The notes under the pieces are model-generated. The model was not told where the DNA came from and did not search any database. It was given only the letters and a program-made list of their open reading frames with translations. Below, one piece after another: positions 23,814 through 35,100 of a DNA stretch of 64,000 nt (position 1 is the first letter of the stretch; the number at the start of each line of letters is the position of its first letter). Made by a program: the position numbers and the translations under genes. This stretch comes from Pinus tabuliformis (Eukaryota > Streptophyta > Pinopsida > Pinales > Pinaceae), in the NCBI GenBank assembly GCA_031772625.1, contig CM062820.1, positions 312,779,840 to 312,843,839 of the forward strand, read 5' to 3'.

Positions 23814-24159
23814 ATCTTGGTAAGATTCTTGTTACTTTTTGCAATAAAAGGGTTTTTCACCCTATACCTTAGCACTATTAGAATCTATTGTATCTTCTCT
23901 TGAATTAGGTTAGCCATCAAATACCTATTAATCACAAAATAAATCAACATTTATATACTTATCTAAATCTAAAAATAGGTTAAATTATCTTGGTAAGATT
24001 CTTGTTACTTTTTGCAATAAAAGGGTTTTTCACCCTATACCTTAGCACTATTAGAATCTATTGTATCTTCTCTTGAATTAGGTTAGCCATCAAATACCTA
24101 TTAATCACAAAATAAATCAACATTTATATACTTATCTAAATCTAAAAATAGGTTAAATT
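23814..24159. repeat. 173-bp perfect tandem duplication
   Basis: The unit 23814-23986 is repeated at 23987-24159 with no difference that I can see. It starts ATCTTGGTAAGATTC and ends AATAGGTTAAATT. Identity implies a very recent event, or an assembly duplication. Confidence 0.85.
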
Positions 24160-24318
24160 CTTCCACATTTCAGTTCCCCTGAGCTCTACTCCACTCCTCC
24201 CTCCCATGAAAAAACAATTTGGATTTCACTTCCTTACCCATTTAGTAGTATCAGTTCAAAGCAAGTCTTTCTCTCCCACAGGTCTTTCTCTCCCACTAGT
24301 TATGTTCTGGAAGCAATT

Positions 24319-24582
24319 GCCTTTATCTCTTGCAATTCTCAGCTTACGAGTTCCACTTCACAACATCTATCTCCATTCATGAATTTCTTGTGGGTTGTCT
24401 CTACCAACAATTCTACTAAATGGAAAAAATGATATTTTTAAATTTTTTTTGCCTTTGTCTCTTGCAATTTTCATCATACAAGTTCCACTTCACAACATCT
24501 ATCTCCATTCATGAATTCCTTGTGGGTTGTCTCTACCAACAATTCTACTAAATGGAAAAAAAGGATATTTTTTAATTTTTTT
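24319..24582. repeat. About 131-bp tandem duplication
   Basis: Two copies with a few substitutions share CTTGCAATT, AGTTCCACTTCACAACATCT and TACTAAATGGAAAAAA, each followed by a T-rich run. Confidence 0.8.
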
Positions 24583-24764
24583 TCTTGCTCATTCTTGGGC
24601 ATAACTAATTCCAAATATTTTTCCTAGCGGTTAGGAATCTAATCTCACTTTTTAGCATTTAACATATTTTCCATAATAATAATACACAAAAACATTTTTT
24701 CTTATTTTTTATTCAAAATAAAAAATTCCATCATCATGCCATGTCACTGGGGGAGCAATATCAT

Positions 24765-25170
24765 ACCTTCATATTGGGGGATATATATTGAGAAAAAAAA
24801 AAGGATATAATATATTGAGCATATAATAGGGGGATTCACTAGGGGAGAAATACCATACATTCACATTGGGGGATATATATTTAGAAAAAAATGACATAAT
24901 ATATTGAGCATATAATAGCGGGTAAAGGATATATCGAGCATATAATAGGGGGATTCACTAGGGGAGAAATACCATACATTCACATTGGGGGATATATATT
25001 TAGAAAAAAATGACATAATATATTGAGCATATAATAGCGGGTAAAGGATATATCGAGCATATAATAGGGGGATTCACTAGGGGAGAAATACCATACATTC
25101 ACATTGGGGGATATATACTTAGAAAAAAATGACATAATATATTGAGCATATAATAGCGGGTAAAGGATTT
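24765..25170. repeat. 119-bp minisatellite, about 3.5 copies
   Basis: Units start ATTCACATTGGGGGATATAT at 24859, 24978 and 25097, an exact 119-bp step. A diverged partial copy precedes them (from about 24765) and the last one is truncated near 25168. Each unit holds two ATTGAGCATATAATAG or ATCGAGCATATAATAG words, so the unit itself arose by an internal duplication. Confidence 0.9.
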
Positions 25171-25420
25171 TTATGTTCGCAGGTATAAAAAATGAAGCTC
25201 GAAGTTAATGAAAAAAATTTAAGGGGTATAAAAATGTTTATGAAAAAATGGACACCTACAATATCTAGTGAGAGTAGGGATTTTTAAAATTAGGAAGGTG
25301 TACTGGGTTTGTATTGGTAGGGGGTTAAATAATGTGATTTTTAGAGGTATTTTCCAATATGTAGTCAAATTAAGGGTATTTTTAGTATTTTTAGTATGTC
25401 ATGAACACGCATGATATGCC

Positions 25421-25642
25421 AAAGGTTCATTGAGTGAATCCCTCTAGTCACAAATTCACATCAAAGTCATAAAATAAATTTACTCGAGTATTACAAAGGT
25501 TCATTGAGTGAATCCCTCTAGTCACAAATTCACATCAAAGTCATAAAATAAATTTACTCGGGTATTACAAAGGTTCATTGAGTGAATCCCTCTAGTCACA
25601 AATTCACATCAAAGTCATAAAATAAATTTACTCGGGTATTAC
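25421..25642. repeat. 74-bp tandem repeat, 3 copies
   Basis: AAAGGTTCATTGAGTGAATC starts at 25421, 25495 and 25569. Only one A/G difference (ACTCGAG versus ACTCGGG) is seen. Confidence 0.9.
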
Positions 25643-25649
25643 AAATAGC

Positions 25650-25879
25650 AACTGAACATAGATCAACGTTAAACTCAAATCTATCAAATGCCTAATCGAA
25701 TCAAATTTAAGGTGTAAATTTTGTTATCATTTTATTCCATGTCATGTACTAATTCCTTCATATTAAATTATAAAAATATTACACTCTAAGATTTCACTTT
25801 GCTTATGGATTTGTATTAATTTATTTACGTTTTCATGAGAAATTATTAATTTTTTGTTTAATATTTTTTTGGTTTGTGA

Positions 25880-25942
<63 letters not shown>

Positions 25943-26580
25943 TTTTGAAGCATGATATGTATCGATTCATACGAAACATCATACTACCTTCATAATACAT
26001 CTTATGTTATTAAAATAAATAAAAAAACCATAAAAATTAACTAAATTTTAACTTTATTTTAAATTATTCATGTCATTAATAATTATAAAAAGAATAAATA
26101 TATAAGATAAAGATATATACATTTCAAACAAGTTGGAACAAGGTTCTCTATACATGGGTTTTCAAAATTTTGTCTCCAAGATAAATTGTAATTGTGAAAA
26201 ACTGCATTCAAAGATTTAACCCTAATTTACCATGGAGATTCTTAAGTTGTAAATAAACTTTGTTTTAATATTGTGGGCCAATATGATGGCTTATCAATAT
26301 CACATACCCCAAAAACATAACTCATTTAATATATATATTTTTTAATTAAGCAATTAGTTAAAAAAGAAAAAAAGGGCTCAAAATTTCATTATTGTATACC
26401 ACTAATATTATTCTAGAATATTTCATGGAGGTTAAATCCCTACAATCTACCCAATAATTATTGATAATTATTGCATGGAGAGCCCAATATGGGGGAGATG
26501 TTAAATCCCTACAATCTACCTAATAATTATTGATAATTATTGCATGGAGAGCCCAATATGAGGGAGATGTTGTCCATAAT
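25650..26580. repeat. Second copy of the AT-rich dispersed repeat
   Basis: Segments appear in the same order as at 5400-6400: an AAATCTATCAAATGCC word, GTAAATTTTGTTATCATTT, TTGAAGCATGATATG (versus GTCAAGCATGATAGG), CCAATATGATGGCTTATCAA and TATTTCATGGAGGTTAAATCC. A long (AT)n tract is inserted at about 25880-25940. Confidence 0.65.
26432..26570. repeat. 69-bp tandem duplication
   Basis: TTAAATCCCTACAATCTACC begins at 26432 and 26501; the copies differ at only a few sites. Confidence 0.85.
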
Positions 26581-26654
26581 CTTACATTTGAAAATAATAA
26601 GATAATACTTACAATAACAAATTAAAAAAATAGTAATAACAGAAAAGAATCAAT

Positions 26655-26749
26655 CTCCCCAATAAATAAAATATTTCAATGTCAACTATGTATATACTAT
26701 ATAAAATAGAATATTAAAAAAAGAAAAAAAAATAAAAAAAAAAAATAAT

Positions 26750-26819
<70 letters not shown>

Positions 26820-26912
26820 AGGGAAAAAAATTGTAATCAATCTCCCTCATAAATAAAATATTTCAATGTCAACTATGTATATACTATATAAAATAGAATA
26901 TTAAAAAAAGAA

Positions 26913-26965
<53 letters not shown>
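26655..26965. repeat. Tandem pair of dispersed motif plus (AT)n
   Basis: AAAATATTTCAATGTCAACT and the following TATATACTATATAAAATAGA occur twice (about 26666 and 26846). Each is followed by A-rich sequence and a long (AT)n (26752-26818 and 26926-26963). The whole ~185-bp unit has been duplicated. Confidence 0.85.
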
Positions 26966-27775
26966 GGGAAAAAAATTGTAATTTTATGAAACCTAAAACC
27001 AGGGGAAAAATTACATTTTGTGGATGCCCGAGGACATTACAAATACATTAGCCAAAAGGCCTACCAACCTCATGACAATACATAAAAGAGGTTGAAAAAG
27101 CAATAAAAGAGTAGAGTCCATAGGCCCGCCAACAAGCCCCAAATGGCACACGCCCCAAAAGGCACACGAGATAAAACCAAAACCAACCACATAGATCTGG
27201 AAAAAAACATGTAGGCCCAAGAAAAAAGCTCCAGAGGGAGCACCAACTAATTCCATAGACTGATCCTTAAACCTAGGCACAAGGCACCCAATAAGCCCAT
27301 GAAAACCCCATAGAAAAATTGTGGCATAAAGTGCCTAGAAAATGGCCACGTCCATAACAACAACATCATTGAGCACCAATTATGAAGCTGGCCAAGATGA
27401 CGAAACTGCCACAAACTTGAACCACCGCCCACCCTCAAAGAAGCTGAACAAGAGGCATGAAATCAGAGATAAATAAGTATGGAGTCACCATACCCAAACC
27501 CCTTCGACTCCCTAGACCAAATCGAGGCCAAACACAAAAATGAGAGGTGTGAAACTAGATATGGAGGTGCCACACCCCACCCCCCACCCCCTCAACTCCC
27601 TTCACAATATTTGAGCCAACAACAAGAAAAGGAATATGAAAACACCTAGGAAACAAGCAGAGCAACACGACATTAACGACCATAGAATCAACGACGATGA
27701 TTGAACCATAATCAAGAAGAGTCACAAAGGGATGCACCAGCAATGGTTCTTAATGCTGGCCCCCCCCTCCAAAAA
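26966..27775 (-). other. GC-richer island, possibly a LINE 3' end
   Basis: About 800 bp with higher G+C than its surroundings. On the minus strand it ends with TGTAATGTCCTCGGGCATCC, then an A/T-rich tail and (AT)n. That ending reminds me of plant L1-type LINE 3' regions. Three short minus-strand frames (27743-27555, 27438-27247, 27280-27011) are open, but I recognise no domain. Assignment is tentative. Confidence 0.3.
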
Positions 27776-27778
27776 TAG

Positions 27779-27780
<2 letters not shown>

Positions 27781-27838
<58 letters not shown>
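27781..27838. repeat. (AT)n-(AG)n compound microsatellite
   Basis: About 30 bp of AT units directly joined to about 28 bp of AG units. Confidence 0.95.
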
Positions 27839-28013
27839 CTCAATTGGTCCCCGACATTAAAAAGACTTTATGGTTGAGCCAAGAGGAATTAATCCCTTCG
27901 AGTAAATCAACCTTGTACAAATATTTTGTGAACATAGCATTCACTGATATCCAAAGTCTGTGAACCACACACACACACAGATGCAACATTTCAAAAAGTA
28001 TTTATAACAAAAA

Positions 28014-28017
<4 letters not shown>

Positions 28018-28097
<80 letters not shown>
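28018..28097. repeat. (AT)n microsatellite, about 80 bp
   Basis: An uninterrupted run of about 40 AT units. Confidence 0.95.
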
Positions 28098-28098
<1 letters not shown>

Positions 28099-28164
28099 AC
28101 TTCTAGATATTATTGGGGTATGTATTTTAATGTACACTATATATAAAAACATTTTGTTACTGTG

Positions 28165-28345
28165 TTGCTCAAAATCAACATAGATCCATCTTAACTTTGA
28201 ATCTACAAAGAGCTAAGAGGAATCAAATGTTTTGATGTGCAAATATTTCCTTATGTTTTGCATTCAAAAAAAGTTTGCATCTTGAGAGATTTGATTCATC
28301 TCGATGCTTGGTAGATCTAGAGTTAAGATGGATTTATGTTGGTTA
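28165..28345. mobile_element. Foldback / MITE-like inverted repeat
   Basis: The left arm (about 28171-28204, ATAGATCCATCTTAACTTTG) is an imperfect reverse complement of the right arm (about 28311-28341, AGTTAAGATGGATTTATGTT), about 27 of 31 positions matching. The spacer is about 105 bp. The right half resembles 33215-33295, so a dispersed family exists. No terminal target duplication was identified. Confidence 0.55.
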
Positions 28346-28372
28346 TTGAACACCAAATATGGTGTTCCTTTA

Positions 28373-29050
28373 AGGGGATGGGGTTTGTAACATCCCTCAT
28401 ATTACCCATGCTTTTGTAATGTTAAAATTGAGACTATGTAACACTAGAATGGAGGCCATGGCTAGCTGAGACATAATGTTATAATCATAAAATAAATTAA
28501 AAGTGAATTTTAATAGGTTGGCATGAATGGAGGGACACACAAATCTAATTTCCTGAGGGGGTTTCCTATTGCGTTCTTGTCAAGTAAACACATACCAATA
28601 GAATTTAATATCCTTAACATTTCCCTCACCGACTACAAACTTGCACTACTTAGCATTATAGGTTTCGGAGTGTGCAACATGGGAGGAGGATGGTTCTATC
28701 CCAGTACCCTCATCAACAATAGAAACAATGGGAATGAAATGCCTTAAGAAAATAGAGTGGAGAAGAGGAGACAAAGTCATCACCCCAAAGAGGGAGGAGG
28801 TGGTATAACAGATTGAACCACCACTTCACAAATAGAAAATATGTGATTGGACAAAAGAAAAGGGGATACCATGCAAAAACCAACAACGCAGAACAAAGGA
28901 GGACAAAAGGGGGTGTCGAGACATTAGTGAGATGGGAGAAGGAATTATGTGTTGAAATATAGATGAAGACATTCTCTCAAGTAGCCTATAGAGAAGGAGA
29001 TTGGTCACTAAGGAGCAACAGAGGGAGTTGGTAAAAAGGTTGGAAAGAGA
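28373..29050 (+). repeat. Candidate polypurine tract and LTR start
   Basis: AAGGGGATGGGG (28373-28384) is followed by TGTAACATCCCTC at 28386. Polypurine tract plus TGTNAC start is the layout of a plus-strand gypsy 3' LTR. I cannot find a matching second LTR or a clear outer end, so this may be a degraded copy. No gene is seen to 29050. Confidence 0.35.
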
Positions 29051-29059
29051 AAGAGCAAG

Positions 29060-29300
29060 GAGCTCTTAGAGTTAAACGGTAAGTCTAAATACGAATAGAT
29101 CTTGGGTTCAAGCCCTATAATTGAGCTCAGAGGAATGAGGGAGCCATTGTGGCACTTACTGCTAGAGAAAAGTAGATAAGTGACTTGGACAGTGGACTCC
29201 ACCTCCTAAGTTTGTGACCATGCCTTGATGTGATTCCCTTGAACTAACATCCCCTTAGACTTTGGATCCAGCTCGGGGATGGTCAGCTACAAGAAAAATT
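29060..29300 (+). mobile_element. tRNA-derived SINE
   Basis: An A-box-like TTAGAGTTAAACGGT (29066-29080) is followed by a perfect B box GGGTTCAAGCCC (29104-29115). A GC-richer body follows, with an A-rich end near 29290 (CTACAAGAAAAATT). The B box fits the pol III consensus GGTTCRANNCC exactly. Confidence 0.5.
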
Positions 29301-31480
29301 GTAGTGTGGTTTGCATATGGTTCGGTGGAGAATGGAAGTCCCTCCCTAAGTTTCCAGCTAATCTAACTCATGCATATAAGTGTCAAATTTGATGCATATT
29401 GATTTATGGATGGTGATTGTGCTATTATATTGATTGGTTAATACATGGTCCTTATACAATCATGAAATAATGTCTAACTCACTAAATATTCATGGTTGGC
29501 AAACTATATTTTTTGTCCATGGCACTAATGAATTCTTGAGTTATGTGGTTACTTCCTTCTTAGAGGATTTGACCTCTTCTTTCATTGTTTAGAGATATGG
29601 TTGGTACCCTTCTTTTATTCTTTTTTGATGGGTTCATTTTACTTTGTATTGGTTCCTTCCTTCCCTTTGCATTTGTATTTCCCTCTTTCCTTTTTATTAA
29701 TTATAGTAATATTTATCTTTTATAATAATAATAATAATAAAATAATTATTTCAATAATAATTATTGCTTAATATTATTAATATATTTGGTTTGTTTTTTA
29801 TCCAACCTCTTACTAATTATTATGATGTTAATTTATTTTTATTTTTATTTTTTCCCTTTGATACTATTTCTTTCATTAATCATTGGTATATTTAGGATTT
29901 ATTGATTTCTTGAATTCTTTTCTCCTACTTTTTAGTATATAATCTTTTTTATTTAATGATTTTAGTTACTTTCTCTCAATTATATTTATTTGTTTCTTCA
30001 CATATTTCCAATACAAATTATTAAATAATAAATTTTTGATGGTTAATTTCTATTTTTAATTATTTTTTATTTTTTCTTTATCCTTAATTCTGGCTTTATG
30101 ATTTTTCATTATTATTTCTGTTTTTAATTTATAATTTTAATAGTTTTGTTGAATACAATAGTATTTATTTTTCGTCAGTTGAGAACTAGCAGTTGCACCT
30201 TTACTATATTTATTGGTTCTTTGAATCGAGTTATCCATCTTCATCTCAATGATGAACCATAGTGACTATAGTGAGTGGTTCGAAATGCATCAACCTAAAA
30301 CACTTTATGTGATTGATCCGAAAAAGACTTGACATATGATAATAAAATAACATAACCCTTCATTCAAAAAAATTATAGGTTGTGTGATATGTTCATGAGT
30401 AGTGGTCTGAAAATCACTTAGAACTAACCTATTATCTCATAAGTTCTAAATTACCTTATATGTTTATGAGTTTGGGAAGCTCACTTCCATAACCATAATT
30501 TTAGGTTATCTTACTTATTAGGAGTTCAATTTATATGTTGTGTATTAGATGAATGTTTGGTTGGAGTTGAATGTAACTTAGTCAATGAATGATGCCATGA
30601 TCCTATGGGTTTATGCATACTTATATATATGTTGTAACTAAGAATTATAATCAGCTTAATGACCTAAGATTCATGTGGTTATAGATATGGTATGTAGTCT
30701 TTTTTTGTAGTCATATAAACATGTATGTCTCCTTGCTAATGAATGAAAGAAATCCTATCTCAGTGATGAAGGTAACTAACCTCGAATAGATAATAGAGCT
30801 GGAATTCCTGAACTCGGGTGAATTTAGTCTTAATAGCCATGCCTCTCTTTTATTGTGGTTTTGATGTAATTTTGGCCTTGTTGGTACCCCTATATTTAAT
30901 CTGGTCACAGCTCATAGTCGTTGAAATTTTATGCTTAGTTTGAAGCGATCATTCTTAAGAATTTGGCATTATGGAAAACTACCCTTGCCTTCTAAGATTT
31001 CTTGAATTTTCCACAAGTTCCTTTACCCTTAGTGATCTTGCAAAAATCCAACCATACGGATGTTTGGGTTGTCTAAGGAAGGAAGTGCTCATGAGCACTG
31101 CCCAAATACATAGCAAGGTCAAACACCCCTTTCAAATCCAATTATATTCGGGGTCAGATTGCCTTAAGGTGAATCCAAAGTTCCAGATGTGGAAACGGGA
31201 TGATATGAGGTGGAAGGAAAGATGGTCAGATGTAGTGTTTGACCAAATTACATTGTGGTTTAGTTGCATCTAGTGGTTCAACGGTCCGGGGTTCAAAGAG
31301 ATCAAGACCACAGTGGGAGGTTGGTCGTGGTTGAGGCTAGGTTACTCCATCGAGGAAAGGTTACATATGTGGGCCCGAGATTTGGATGTGGATAAGGGTA
31401 GATATATTAGTGTGAGGTCAGACGTAGAGAAAGACCGGATTTACATTACATGAAGGATTAATCTGGGGTCTGAAGGGGTT
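29300..31480. other. Unassigned sequence
   Basis: 29300-30200 is T-rich and AT-rich with an (ATA)n-like run near 29727. 30200-31480 has balanced composition but only short frames (100 codons at 30971-31273 on the plus strand), none recognisable. I see nothing that supports a gene. Confidence 0.4.
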
Positions 31481-31569
31481 AAACACTAATTTTGTGTTGT
31501 AACATTAGATCAAGTGTAAAAAGAATATAATGTGAAAAGGTTGCACAACATGATAGGATGAGCGAGCTA

Positions 31570-31790
31570 GGCCTTGCGCCCTGTTTTGACGTGGTAAGGC
31601 CATGTGGAGCCCTGACACCACTCACTGTCCCCGACGTTTTTTCATCGTTGAAGGCAGTGGCCGATGACAACGTCAGGTGACATTACATAGACGTGGAGGT
31701 TGCCCTTTTATAATGACTTGTGAGGATGACGTGGAGGTGGACCCATTATAATGACTTGTCGAAATGACGTGGAGGCCACGTGATTTTATC
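31570..31790. promoter_or_regulatory. Cluster of ACGT-core elements (TGACGTGG, CCACGTGA)
   Basis: Within 220 bp there are GACGTGGTAAGG, CCCCGACGTTTT, CAACGTCAGG, AGACGTGGAGG, two ATGACGTGGAGG and GGCCACGTGATT. TGACGTGG and CACGTG are recognised bZIP (as-1, ABRE, G-box) cores in plants. Two copies of TATAATGACTTGT and the TGACGTGGAGG that follows show a local tandem duplication. It could be the U3 of a degraded LTR rather than a host promoter; no gene start is visible downstream. Confidence 0.4.
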
Positions 31791-33900
31791 ACCACCCATT
31801 GTCTGTTGTTGGAAAGTTAGGCATATTGTATGTGAAAACCCAACTGTAGTTCATCTCCAACTACTCTCATCCCTTTGGTTCACGCTAGGGCCGTAAATTG
31901 TAATGTGCTCAGTGGCATGACATGAACTTGGTTCTGATAGGGAACCCAAACACCAATCATTACGCACCGCGCAGTTTAAATACATAACAACAAAGGACAA
32001 TGGGTGATGGATCACCATGCCAGTATGGCATGATGTGGGTTTGCAAACCCCGCCAAAATCAGAAAATAGGCTCAAATATGTATAACGGGAAAGTCTCGCA
32101 AAAGAAAGGACGACCATGTGGACCCCGCACTTAATACAAAGTGGCCAATCGCCTTGTGCATGGTACGACTTGGATTAGTGCAGTGATGCATGATAATCTA
32201 ATGAGGGTCGCAGGTGGGTGCCATGTGGCAGTTAAGGTTGATGTAGCCTAATCCGATTAGCTAAATTTGAGGAGGGCATAACTTTTAATTTGAGAGTTAG
32301 ATTGGCACAATGCTGGCATTGGTTTTGAGTTTTAATAATATTGAAAAGTAAATAAATTATCTATTTTCATAACCAAGGTTAGAGTTCAGGGAAAATAACA
32401 ATGGACAATTTTTACAATCCGAGGTAGTAAAAAGGGGTGGGAGAGAATGTTAAAACAAGTGCTACACATTAAATGATATTAATTTATTTGTATTAGTTAA
32501 TTAAAATATGGTAAAAAAAAATTAATATTGATCATAAATAAATATTTTAATTTCTATTTTAGTTTAAGTTAATATTAGACAAAAGGACAAAGTAAATGAA
32601 AGTAAAAATTATAAATTAAAAAAACAAATAATTTTTAATGTAAAAAAGATTTGTTCACTATTTTTATGTAGAATTGAAAAATGACATGTAAAAATAATAT
32701 TATTGATATTACATAATGTGTAACTAATTCTATGTTCAATAGAAATATAATATTTGACAAAAATATATATTAATAATAAAGAATACTTTAATGTCAACCA
32801 TATACAAAATATTTCAATGTCGATAACATATTTTTCCCATCATTTTCCATTATAAAAGAGATATGAAATTTATTTCATTTCTAATATGGATTATATATAA
32901 TATTAAAAAATAGTAATAAAAAAAAACTTTTAATATGGATTATAAATCAAATATTTCAGTATTTAGGTTGAATACAAGATTTAAACATCAAATATATAGA
33001 GAAAATATGTAGGTTGAATACAAGATTTAAACATCAAATATATAGAGAAAAAATTATAAAGTTCTTATTCCATCCATAGATGTTTTTTGCTTTCTAATTG
33101 AAAGTATGATGGAGACTTTTAATTCCCTAAATATTTCATATGAAATATTTTATAAAATATTAATATAAAAATAATTCGTTCCGTGTATGTGCTTATTTAA
33201 GGTTTGTATTCATAAAGAGCTTTTCATATTAAGAAATTTGATTTCTCTCGCTCTTAATAAATTAGAAGTTAAGATAAACCTATACTAATTTTAGTAAAAT
33301 TTATCTTGAAAATGAGTAAATAAAAATTTGTAAAATTTTTATGATATAATTTTTTTTAATAAAAAATAATATAAATAAATACTACAATTAAGATAAACTT
33401 ATATTTGAAATGATTTGTAAATTAAGAGTGATGTATATGGATTTACATAAGTTTTTAAATTTATGGAAATTCTTTTCACATTTCATACTTTACTTGGGGA
33501 GATTTAAAATGTGGTTATTTGAAGAGTTATAATTAAAATAATAGAATTCACAATTTCAGTAATGAAATTATATATATATAAAAGAGTAAGAAGATAATGT
33601 TAAATTTAAAGTTTAAATATCATAATTATATCTTTTTTTAATTATAATTTATAAAGATATATATTGGTAAAAGATTTAGGTTGAATATATAGTTGAAGTA
33701 AATTTAAATCAATGTTAAAAGGAAATTTTCATTAATGATTTAAGAAGAAGGGGAAAGAAATCATTTTCCTCTCAATAAAAGGAGGAGAGATGGGAGATCC
33801 AATAATAACTTTATGAAGTCTAAACCTAATATTTATTGAGTAAAGAGTAAGTTTTTAAAAATTGTTTACACAAGAAGATGCAAAAAAAAACATTTCTAAG
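31790..33900. other. Gene-free stretch; AT-rich from 32300
   Basis: 31790-32300 has moderate G+C and no recognisable frame. From 32300 on it is very AT-rich, with diverged copies of the TTTCAATGTCxA motif near 32786, 32808 and 32950. A 46-bp tandem duplication starts AGGTTGAATACAAGATTTAA (32965 and 33011). The stretch 33215-33295 resembles the right half of the foldback at 28.2 kb. Confidence 0.5.
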
Positions 33901-34339
33901 ATTTGGGCTAAACAAACCCAAGGGAGGTGAAAGACTGGATGGGAACCATTTTGGGGATCTATTATTTCGTTCTTTTCTACTTATTGTTAATGGAGGGGAG
34001 CAAGGTTAATTGTATTTTAGAACATCCAAATAGGAAGGAGAAGAAGTTGAGAGATTCACCATATCCTCTTCCTATGTTCCAACTTCTTCTTCCTTCTTTT
34101 TCTAGAAGAGGGTTTTTGTTAATATATTTAGATGAAGCATCTCCTAGAGTAGATGAACTAATGTTTTTAGGAGACACTTCATCTGGAGCTCAATGATGGG
34201 ATTCTTTAACCTTATTTTTCGCCCTTAAAAATTGCAAAACTTCAAATATATTACTAGAGGGAGATTATTGGTGAGATTTAAGCCTATTGGAATGAGGCCT
34301 CTTGCATAGATGATCTTTTTTTTTCACTGAAACAAGTGT

Positions 34340-35100
34340 AAATGCTCATTTCTCATCATTACTTTGAGGAGATGGTGGTGGGACAAAAGGAAGTTGAGAG
34401 ACTAGAGCTCTAAGACATTTTTTTGCAAAGTGCCCATAGGCATGCAAAGAATTACATTTAAAAGAATCATGGTCATCATCCAAGGCCGAAAGATAGGACC
34501 AACCCTCCAAGTCAAGTTGTATGGCTTCTAGGAGTCTTTCTACAAAATCCATTTCAATACAAATTGTAGCACAAGAAAAGTTATTCTCCTTGGGCCGAGA
34601 GCAAGGAATATAGCAATCCACTTTATCTCCCATGGCTTCAAATTATCATCCCCCAACAAAGAAGAGGATGGTTTTGTGATCTAATCCAAACAAGGATGGA
34701 AGAAATTTTCATGAAGGAATTGAAATCCAAGATCTAGTGGGTAAGAAACATTTCCCTAGAACCCATGAAATAAGCCCCAAAATATTAGATCCATATCCTC
34801 CTTGATTTCAAAAATAAAAAAGAATAAACATTTTCACAATAGAAAGCACTTGCAACCCAATTGTAAAGAGTTCATTGTAAAATTGAGCTATAACTAGGCC
34901 AAATGTTGGTAAACTTAACAATTAACCTTTTTTAGAGAATAAGCAAACCCGAATTCAAGAGAAAGAATCATATCCACTCTTTTGAAAAATATACTCAAGA
35001 GTCTCATTACTGTGACCATCCAGGAAAGATCCACCCATTAAAACTCTTCAAATAAAAAACTCTAAATCAAAGTAGAACTTTTAATCCTTGACCACAAAGA
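34340..35100 (-). pseudogene. LINE ORF1 remnant (DUF4283 / zinc knuckle type)
   Basis: The minus-strand frame 34633-34346 contains ICIEMDFVERLLEAIQLDLE, then GWSYLSALDDDHDSFKC and HAYGHFAKKC. This matches the linker and CCHC knuckle (CxxCHxxGHxxxxC) that follow the DUF4283 domain in plant L1-type LINE ORF1 proteins. The second Cys of the knuckle is Leu, so zinc binding is lost. Upstream sequence to about 35100 has stops but still reads like a DUF4283 end in pieces. No reverse transcriptase is found to the left. It would be a nucleic-acid chaperone in a live element; here it is debris. Confidence 0.6.

Noticed and set aside
24765..25642. Regularly spaced repeats as a possible CRISPR array
   Set aside because: Units are long (119 and 74 bp), whole-unit tandem copies with no unique spacers, in a plant-type genome.
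27011..27743. Three hydrophobic minus-strand ORFs as membrane proteins
   Set aside because: Hydrophobicity follows from T/G-rich composition; frames are short and unlinked.
27825..27900. GAGCTCAATTGGT as a SINE A box
   Set aside because: The only B-box candidate (GGTTGAGCC) is poor, and the A box adjoins a microsatellite, so it could be chance.
31261..31310. TAGTGGTTCAAC and GGGGTTCAAAG as a SINE promoter
   Set aside because: The two boxes are too close together for a tRNA-type promoter.
33927..34196. 89-codon plus-strand ORF
   Set aside because: Overlapped by an antisense frame of similar length, no homology recognised, beside LINE debris on the other strand.
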